Shown: positions 58,790-64,000 of the stretch, one piece after another
Layout of the letters: the number at the start of each line of letters is the position of its first letter
Numbering within the stretch: the first letter of the stretch is position 1
DNA from: Bin22 sp034428635
GTDB lineage: Bacteria > Chloroflexota > Dehalococcoidia > Lucifugimonadales > UBA3495
Reading direction: 5' to 3'
Assembly (NCBI GenBank): GCA_034428635.1
Contig: DAOUHR010000042.1
Span: forward strand, 1 to 64,000
DNA length: 64,000 nt
Translations under genes and position numbers: made by a program
The notes under the pieces: model-generated
Seen by the model: only the letters and a program-made list of their open reading frames with translations
The model's database searches: none
What the model was told of the DNA's origin: nothing

Positions 58790-60508
58790 TTACCACCCCA
58801 CAGCATACCCGTCCCGCCGCGGGTCGGCTCCGCCGTGCAGGGCGCCGTTCTCCGGATCTACCTGGATCATCATCTCGCTGCCGGTGGCTTCCCAGCCGCC
58901 CAGGACGTTGAGAACGTGGCCCTTGTCCCGCAATCCCTCCAGCACGCCCCCGGAATAGCGCGACTCCACCAGCAGTTCGTCGGGGCAGGTGTGGGGGACG
59001 TAAGACTCCGTGGGGTTCTGGGTGTTGCGCCAGCGCGGGGCCTCCACTGCCTCTGCCACCGTCATCCCGAAGTCCAGGACATGGGAAATGACTTGCATGT
59101 TGGTCTGAACCTGCGTGTCGGCGCCGGGCGTGCCCAGCACCAGGGAAAGCAGCCGCCCCGTTCCGTTGCCTGAGGCTTCGGAATTGCGGAAGACCATCAC
59201 CGGATTCATGGTGTGGCGCACCCGCTTGCCTGGCTCCAGGCAGTCCACGTGGTCCTCTTCCAGGTGCCAGTAGGTCATGCGGTTGTTCAGCAGGATGCCC
59301 GTATCCCCGGCGATGAGGCTGGAACCCCACGCGCTCTGGATGCTCTGCAACTGGCAGATGGCGTTGCCCTGGCCGTCCACCACCACGAAACAAGTGGTGT
59401 CCTCCTGCTCCTGGCCAGCGCCCACCTTGGGGGGGCGTTCCTGGCGCTGGGCCGCCTGGTAGGCCCAGGGGTTCCCCGCCTTGACGTCATAGGCTGCGCG
59501 TTCCGGATCTATCAACTTGGCGCGTTCCCGGGCGTACTCCTTGGACAGCAGGCCCTCAATGGGCACGTCGATGTACTCGGGATCGGCCACGAAGGCCTCC
59601 CGGTCAATGAAGGCCAGCTTTTTGGCCTCCACCATCAGGTGGATGCTCTCGGCGGTATTGCAGCCCAGGCCTTTCAGGTCAAACCCCTCCACCAGGTTCA
59701 GTTCCTGGAGCAGGACGTGGCCGCTGGAGTTGGGGGGCGCTTCGTAAACGGTGTGGCCGTGATAAGTGACGCTGATGGCTTCCTGCCAGCGGGCCCGGCA
59801 ATCTGCCAGGTCCTGCAGGGACAGGATGCCGCCCTGCTCCTCGCTGAACTTGATAATAGCTCGGGCGATTTCGCCCTTGTAGAAGGCCTCCCGCCCGCCA
59901 TCCACGATAGTCTGAAAAGTGCGGGCCAGGTTCTTCTGGTAGCAGATTTCCCCGGGCTGCAGTGGTCGCCCGCCATTGGGGGCAAATACGGCCTGGGAAG
60001 TAGGGAACTGGCACAGCAGGGGATCGGCGGCAATGGACCTGGACAGGACGTGGGTGACGGGGAAACCGTTGCCGGCCAGGTCAATGGCCGGGGCAAAGCA
60101 CTCAGCTAAGGATAGAAGGCCGTGCTTCTCGTGAACGTCCAGCCAGCTATTGACCAACCCCGGCACCGACACGGACATAATCCCCTTCATCGGGATGCCT
60201 TCGGGAAGGTAGCGTTCCCGTGTAGCGGCATAGGGAGCGGCGCCGGTTCCGTTGCATACCTCCAGCAAGTCCGTGTCCTTGCGGTAGACCATGATGAACC
60301 CGTCGCCGCCCACGCCGGACATCAGGGGTTCCACTACGTTGAGTGCCGCCGCCGTTGCCAGGGCCGCATCGGCAAAGTTGCCGCCCCGCTGCAGCATGGC
60401 AATACCGGCCTGGGAGGCCAGGGGATGCCCGGAGCAGACCATACCATTCCGCCCCATAACAACGGGGCGGTAGGAGTCATAAGTTATGCCGTGGGGGGAG
60501 TTGGGCAT
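58790..60508 (-). CDS. gamma-glutamyltransferase family (Ntn) hydrolase
   Basis: A 572-aa GGT-like protein that should cleave itself to make an N-terminal Thr nucleophile at Thr371 in QEDTTCFVVVDGQGN. NGGNFADAALATAAALNVVEPLMSGVGGDGFIMVY is the conserved N-terminal block. The C-terminal PRWRNTQ, LLVESRY and GGADPRRDGYA also fit the family. No signal peptide is visible, so it may be cytoplasmic, unlike the classical periplasmic enzyme. The start codon overlaps the brnA stop by one base (TAATG). Such proteins also act as cephalosporin or other amide acylases; the substrate is open. Confidence 0.88.
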   Translation of the reverse strand: MPNSPHGITYDSYRPVVMGRNGMVCSGHPLASQAGIAMLQRGGNFADAALATAAALNVVEPLMSGVGGDGFIMVYRKDTDLLEVCNGTGAAPYAATRERYLPEGIPMKGIMSVSVPGLVNSWLDVHEKHGLLSLAECFAPAIDLAGNGFPVTHVLSRSIAADPLLCQFPTSQAVFAPNGGRPLQPGEICYQKNLARTFQTIVDGGREAFYKGEIARAIIKFSEEQGGILSLQDLADCRARWQEAISVTYHGHTVYEAPPNSSGHVLLQELNLVEGFDLKGLGCNTAESIHLMVEAKKLAFIDREAFVADPEYIDVPIEGLLSKEYARERAKLIDPERAAYDVKAGNPWAYQAAQRQERPPKVGAGQEQEDTTCFVVVDGQGNAICQLQSIQSAWGSSLIAGDTGILLNNRMTYWHLEEDHVDCLEPGKRVRHTMNPVMVFRNSEASGNGTGRLLSLVLGTPGADTQVQTNMQVISHVLDFGMTVAEAVEAPRWRNTQNPTESYVPHTCPDELLVESRYSGGVLEGLRDKGHVLNVLGGWEATGSEMMIQVDPENGALHGGADPRRDGYAVGW

Positions 60509-60861
60509 TATGGGGTCTCCTTTTTGAACTTGTCCCTGCTCGACGGTTCGGTATGTTCGTTGGCTTCCATGTAGGATTGGAGGACTGCGCTCAATTGCAT
60601 CCTGAAGTCTTCACCCAAGTCACGAAACCATGCCAGGGTATCGGGGTCAATATTCAATAGGACCAGACCCCTGGGGTAAAAGAACATGGCACTTCTCTTA
60701 GCAAACTCGGGAGAGTCAACATCTATAGGGGGATTGTCTGGGTCGGAAAGTGCGTTCGCCTCAATTTCCTTTTCGGTCATGGCCTTGAGCCTAGCCCAGT
60801 CAGTACGAGTATCTTTGGGAATGTTATCCCTGGAATACCTGACGATATTCTCTTCGTTCAT
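60508..60861 (-). CDS. BrnA-like antitoxin
   Basis: A 117-aa BrnA-type RHH antitoxin: MNEENIVRYSRDNIPKDTRTDWARLKAMTEKEIE at the N-terminus and FFYPRGLVLLNIDPDTLAWFRDLGEDFRMQLSAVLQSYMEA at the C-terminus (the BrnA domain). It neutralises and co-represses with BrnT in known systems. An ATG 11 codons earlier is open, but this start matches family N-termini. It overlaps brnT by 38 bases and its stop overlaps the start of the GGT gene, so the toxin module runs into a metabolic gene. Confidence 0.82.
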   Translation of the reverse strand: MNEENIVRYSRDNIPKDTRTDWARLKAMTEKEIEANALSDPDNPPIDVDSPEFAKRSAMFFYPRGLVLLNIDPDTLAWFRDLGEDFRMQLSAVLQSYMEANEHTEPSSRDKFKKETP

Positions 60862-61117
60862 CTCTCCTGGCCGATATGATACGCAATATGCCACCGCGCC
60901 ACGTATAGATAACAGCGAACAGCTCGTTGTCCACTATTCCAACGCATCGGTATCTTTTTTCACCGTAATCCCGACGGTCGTCCTCAAATTGCCGGATTGG
61001 ACTTTCAAACACCTGAGAAGCCCTTTCGTAATTCAACCCATGCCTTTCTACGTTGGTCCGATTCTTGGACTCATCCCACTCAAATCCCTCTGGGTGGATA
61101 TCCTCAATGGTTGTCAT
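60824..61117 (-). CDS. BrnT-like RNase toxin
   Basis: A 97-aa BrnT-family ribonuclease toxin. The family marks are the early FEWDESKNRTNVERHGLNYERASQVFE and the C-terminal LFAVIYTWRGGILRIISARRDERREYRQVF, in which the BrnT active-site Arg and His residues lie. BrnT cleaves mRNA and is held by BrnA. The gene starts in the stop of the upstream small gene (ATGA overlap) and overlaps brnA downstream. Confidence 0.85.
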   Translation of the reverse strand: MTTIEDIHPEGFEWDESKNRTNVERHGLNYERASQVFESPIRQFEDDRRDYGEKRYRCVGIVDNELFAVIYTWRGGILRIISARRDERREYRQVFQG

Positions 61118-61368
61118 TCCCGATAGCTTTGCCCCTCAGACTTCCGGCGGGCAGTTTCGTTCTCCACGTACTCCCGCAACACAGCGTTCACCAAATCGTG
61201 GATGCCCCGCTCCCTGGAGATGTACCAGGCGCTGGCCTTGGCGTCCATAGGCACCCACACCGCCTTGCGGGGCGCGTCCCGATACGCATCTACGATGTCA
61301 TCTTCCCAATCCTTCTTAACTGGGTCGAAGGGGACTCCCGGGATTCTGACGATGTTTTCCTCAACCAT
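61114..61368 (-). CDS. second BrnA-like/RHH antitoxin-type protein, 84 aa
   Basis: An 84-aa protein whose N-terminus MVEENIVRIPGVP copies the leader of the brnA gene downstream (MNEENIVRYS), followed by KKAVWVPMDAKASAWYISRERGIHDLVNAVLREYVENE, the shape of a short RHH antitoxin (residues about 35-70). It overlaps brnT by four bases. A second antitoxin upstream of brnT is not the usual BrnTA layout. GAGG lies before the ATG. Confidence 0.68.
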   Translation of the reverse strand: MVEENIVRIPGVPFDPVKKDWEDDIVDAYRDAPRKAVWVPMDAKASAWYISRERGIHDLVNAVLREYVENETARRKSEGQSYRE

Positions 61369-61415
61369 GTCTCGGAACCTCCTGAAGTGAAAGCGATTCT
61401 GTGGGATAAGCTTCC

Positions 61416-63095
61416 CTACCCCCCTGTAACCGCCTGCCGCCGGGCAATGGCAGCCTCGGCCCTGGGGCTGATAGCCCGCTCCACCACCACGTTAACCAGG
61501 GCTGGCTTGTTGGCGGCGAAGGCCCGTTCCAGGGCCGGCTTCAGGTCCTCGGGACGCTCCACGAATTCGCCGTGGCCTCCCAGGCCCTGTACCACCAGGT
61601 CGTAACGGGTCTGGAGCAGGTCGGTGGCCACGGGACGGCCGTACAGGCCCAGCTGAATCTGCCGGTCAATGCCCCAGGCCGAGTCGTTCCCCAGGACGGT
61701 TACCACGTTCAGGCCGTGGCGCACCGCCGTGTCGAACTCCATGCCGTTAAAGCCGAAGGCGCCGTCGCCGGTGAGGTTGATGACCCGGGAGTCGGGGTAA
61801 GCCACCTGGGCCGCCAGGGCCGAGGGCAGGGATGATCCCAGCATGCCCAGGCTGGAGACATAACTCCACTTCTTGGGCATCTGGGCCGGCAGCAGGGCCC
61901 GCCCGAAGTGGCAGTAGTCCCCGCCGTCGAAAGACAAAAAGTCGTCGGGCCGCAGCATGGACTCCAGCGTCTTGTGGACGTACATGGCGTGCATGGGCGT
62001 TTCGGCCACGGCCAGTCCCTCGGCCCATTCGGCCTGGGCGGCGCGGGAGGCCCGCAGTTCCTCCAGCCAGGGCAGGTCCTGCCAGGTGTGTTTGGAGGCT
62101 TCCTGAGTAAGCTGCTGGACCACGCTGGTCACGTCGCCGACGATACCGACGGAGACGCCCCGGTTGCGGCCAATCTCGGCAGGCGAAGGATCAATCTGGA
62201 TGATCTTGGCGTCGGCGGCCACGTTGGGCGGGCGGCAGAAACCGATGGTGTAGTCCTGCTTGCGGCCCAGCATCACGAACACGTCAGCGTTGCGCAGCAT
62301 GGTGGCGGCCCGATTCAGGCCCCGCTCGAAGAAGCCAAAGCCGTAGGGATGGTCGTCGGGCACCAGGCCCCGGGCCTGCCCCTCGGTCAGTATCGGGACC
62401 CGGGCAGTTTCGGCAAAGTCCATCAATGCCTGTCCGTCCTGGGTGTAACCGGCGGCCTCGCCAGCTATGACAAAGGGACGCTGGGCCTGGCGCAGCAGGG
62501 CAATGGCCTGCTCTATCTGGGCCTGGGGCCCGAGGATGGCCTCGCTAGCGCGGTATTCGTCGGGATTGAAGAAGACGACCTCGTCTTCGTCCAGTTCCTG
62601 TTCCTGCACGTCGGTGGGGATGGTCAGGTGTACCGGACCGCGACGGCCGCTGAAGGCCAGCCGCACCGCCCTGGCGATGGTGTCGGGAATGCGCCGGGCG
62701 TCGTAAATCATCAGCGATTCCTTGGTGGTGGCCGCCGCCATTCCCACCTGGTCAATCTCCTGCATGGCGCCCCGCCCCAGTTCCGACAGGTCGGCGGAAC
62801 CGGCGATGGACAAGAGGGGACTCTCGCTGTGCATGGCGTTGGTCAGGCCGGGGATGGCGTTGGCAAAGCCGGGAGTGGTGTACATACACACTCCCAGCTG
62901 GCCGGTAATGCGGCCATAGGCATCGGCCATGTGCACCGCCGCCTGCTCGTGGCGGGTGTCGATAAAGCGAAAATCGTCGTCGGCCATTACGTCCAGCACC
63001 GGCAGCACGTGGTCGCCCGCTAGGGTGAAGATGTTGTAGACGCCCTCCAGTTTCAGGGCCTTGGCAATCAGGTGACTTCCGGTGACTCGGGCCAT
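61416..63095 (-). CDS. thiamine diphosphate-dependent enzyme (acetolactate synthase/benzoylformate decarboxylase-like)
   Basis: A 559-aa ThDP enzyme with the standard PYR-central-PP domains. The catalytic Glu is E50 in DTRHEQAAVHMADAYGR, and the ThDP/Mg motif is GDGAFGFNGMEFDTAVRHGLNVVTVLGNDSAWG (GDG...N, about residue 440-470). The family covers 2-hydroxyacyl-CoA lyase, oxalyl-CoA decarboxylase and AHAS-like catalysts; the regulatory ilvH is absent, so it is probably not a true AHAS. GGAGG is four bases before ATG. Confidence 0.9.
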   Translation of the reverse strand: MARVTGSHLIAKALKLEGVYNIFTLAGDHVLPVLDVMADDDFRFIDTRHEQAAVHMADAYGRITGQLGVCMYTTPGFANAIPGLTNAMHSESPLLSIAGSADLSELGRGAMQEIDQVGMAAATTKESLMIYDARRIPDTIARAVRLAFSGRRGPVHLTIPTDVQEQELDEDEVVFFNPDEYRASEAILGPQAQIEQAIALLRQAQRPFVIAGEAAGYTQDGQALMDFAETARVPILTEGQARGLVPDDHPYGFGFFERGLNRAATMLRNADVFVMLGRKQDYTIGFCRPPNVAADAKIIQIDPSPAEIGRNRGVSVGIVGDVTSVVQQLTQEASKHTWQDLPWLEELRASRAAQAEWAEGLAVAETPMHAMYVHKTLESMLRPDDFLSFDGGDYCHFGRALLPAQMPKKWSYVSSLGMLGSSLPSALAAQVAYPDSRVINLTGDGAFGFNGMEFDTAVRHGLNVVTVLGNDSAWGIDRQIQLGLYGRPVATDLLQTRYDLVVQGLGGHGEFVERPEDLKPALERAFAANKPALVNVVVERAISPRAEAAIARRQAVTGG

Positions 63096-63343
63096 GTTTC
63101 CTCCAAAGTTAATGCTCGGTTTTTGAGAGATTTGGGAAGAGGGTACCAGACGGCCGCATAATCGGGCAAAGGCTGTCCAGGTGGCTTGATTATGGTGTGG
63201 CGCTGGTGGAGCGTCAAGGTTGGGGTATTGTAGTTCGAGAGGTTGGTGCTTTCCTTGCCCTGCTCACGTACGAAGTTTACAATTGACTGGAAACCCTCCT
63301 AAATGCTCACCACAGCGGAACTTCATTCAGAAGGAGGCTAATT

Positions 63344-63565
63344 GTGGCGACATTTACTACCCATGTAATTGTCGGTGATGATGGTACCGTGACTGTAAAT
63401 GGTCTTCCCCTTCAATCAGGGGAGAAGGTGCAAGTGGTCGTCAAGACCGTGACGCAACATCCCGATTTGACAGACCCATATCCTTTGCGCCATCTATCGA
63501 AAGGGTACTATTACTTCGAACCCTTCCGCAGTGTTGCCATTGAAGATTGGGAGTGCCTTCGGTGA
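63344..63565 (+). CDS. small antitoxin-like protein of a VapBC-type pair, 73 aa
   Basis: A 73-aa protein with a beta-rich TFTTHVIVGDDGTVTVNGLPLQSGEKVQVVV start, as in DUF2281/AbrB-like or type II antitoxin N-termini, and a C-terminal YYYFEPFRSVAIEDWECLR tail that may bind the toxin. The start is GTG 63344 behind AAGGAGG. Its stop overlaps the start of the PIN gene (GTGA), the classic antitoxin-toxin order. Confidence 0.7.
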   Translation: MATFTTHVIVGDDGTVTVNGLPLQSGEKVQVVVKTVTQHPDLTDPYPLRHLSKGYYYFEPFRSVAIEDWECLR

Positions 63566-63954
63566 TAGTACTGGACACCCAGTGCTGGATCTGGTGGGTA
63601 ATGGGCAATAACACCAGGTTATCAAACCAACAGGTAAGAACGATTTCCAATCACGAGTCCGATCAAATCGGCGTAAGTGCCATTTCCTGTTGGGAAGTAG
63701 CGAAGTTAGTAGAACTGCGTAAGATCCAATTGCCTTTGGAAATTACGGAATGGGTCAGCGCAGCCTTGCAATATCCTGCGATTAGCCTCTTGGAATTAAC
63801 CCCCGAAATAGCCATCGAATCAACTCGCCTGCCTGGCAATTTTCACAGAGACCCTGCAGACCAGATAATCGTAGCTACCGCAAGAGTACTTGATTGCCCT
63901 TTGTTAACAACCGACGAAAGAATTCGCTCATATCCTCATGTGGTAACCGTGTGA
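63562..63954 (+). CDS. PIN domain ribonuclease toxin (VapC-like)
   Basis: A 130-aa PIN nuclease: the acidic residues are Asp in VIVLDTQCWIWW (N-terminal), Glu in ISCWEVAKL, Asp in RDPADQIIVATA and Asp in LTTDERI, a complete active-site set. VapC toxins cut tRNA or rRNA. The start GTG 63562 overlaps the antitoxin stop. A TTG five codons earlier is less likely. No further gene is seen to the window's end (63955-64000). Confidence 0.88.
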   Translation: MIVLDTQCWIWWVMGNNTRLSNQQVRTISNHESDQIGVSAISCWEVAKLVELRKIQLPLEITEWVSAALQYPAISLLELTPEIAIESTRLPGNFHRDPADQIIVATARVLDCPLLTTDERIRSYPHVVTV

Positions 63955-64000
63955 AGAATTGACTCGATCCCGTTGGGCATTGGGCTTGCCACTGCCACCA

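Noticed and set aside
58743..59393. N-terminal extension of the 156-aa hypothetical gene into the GGT gene
   Set aside because: The extension is in an alternate frame of the well-supported GGT gene, and a good start with a ribosome site exists at 58742.

Overview
The window looks like a chromosomal segment of a GC-rich (roughly 60%) bacterium, most likely a member of the Chloroflexota (Dehalococcoidia/SAR202-like). This rests on three things: a lone 16S rRNA gene that is not linked to 23S/5S and has its own promoter, processing stem and terminator; dissimilatory-type aprA, aprB and sat without a dsr cluster; and a catabolic gene content rich in flavin enzymes, amidases, FAA hydrolases, beta-hydroxyacid dehydrogenases and CoxG/HpaB-type proteins. 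The phylum is an inference; a 16S comparison would settle it.

Layout. 0-9.4 kb: recF, an HpaB-type flavin monooxygenase, a fatty acid desaturase, a VOC protein, rmuC and a DUF2182 membrane protein, almost all on the minus strand, with several short inverted-repeat elements between them. 9.5-15.4 kb: an MFS carrier, an FAA hydrolase, a luciferase-like oxidoreductase and an ABC exporter behind a BlaI/CopY-like operator. 15.5-21.7 kb (plus strand): a small membrane protein, a large EtfD/HdrD-like membrane Fe-S protein, a HEPN protein with an unknown overlapping partner, a membrane-protein gene broken by an amber codon, a hydroxyacid dehydrogenase and an alpha/beta hydrolase. 21.7-31.8 kb: DUF503 and rex diverge, then a complete F1Fo ATP synthase operon (atpZ-B-E-F-H-A-G-D-C, minus strand) with a visible promoter and end hairpin, then a bifunctional-nuclease gene. 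32-40.4 kb: rsmD-coaD-coiled-coil protein, then mixed catabolic genes, an alpha carbonic anhydrase and a Uma2-type nuclease.

40.7-45 kb: a sulfur cluster (sat, a small coiled-coil protein, aprB, aprA). 45.2-47 kb: an AT-rich ParB-like/unknown gene pair. 47.1-49 kb: the isolated 16S rRNA transcription unit. 49-64 kb: amidase, a coupled unknown gene plus dcd broken by an ochre codon, CoxG-like and M20 hydrolase genes, a 970-residue Swt1-type HEPN protein with a degenerate helicase-like body, then a compact minus-strand run (TPP enzyme, BrnA-like, BrnT, BrnA, gamma-glutamyltransferase, unknown, HNH, FAD oxidase), and at the end an antitoxin/VapC-type pair.

The most unusual material is: the HEPN/pseudo-helicase protein; three or more families of short terminal-inverted-repeat elements, two of which share a CAGGGCA end and 10-bp flanking duplications; two conserved genes each cut by one in-frame stop where a Glu codon is expected; and an antitoxin-toxin-antitoxin trio that runs into a metabolic operon. 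No tRNA genes, CRISPR arrays, transposase genes or prophage genes were seen.
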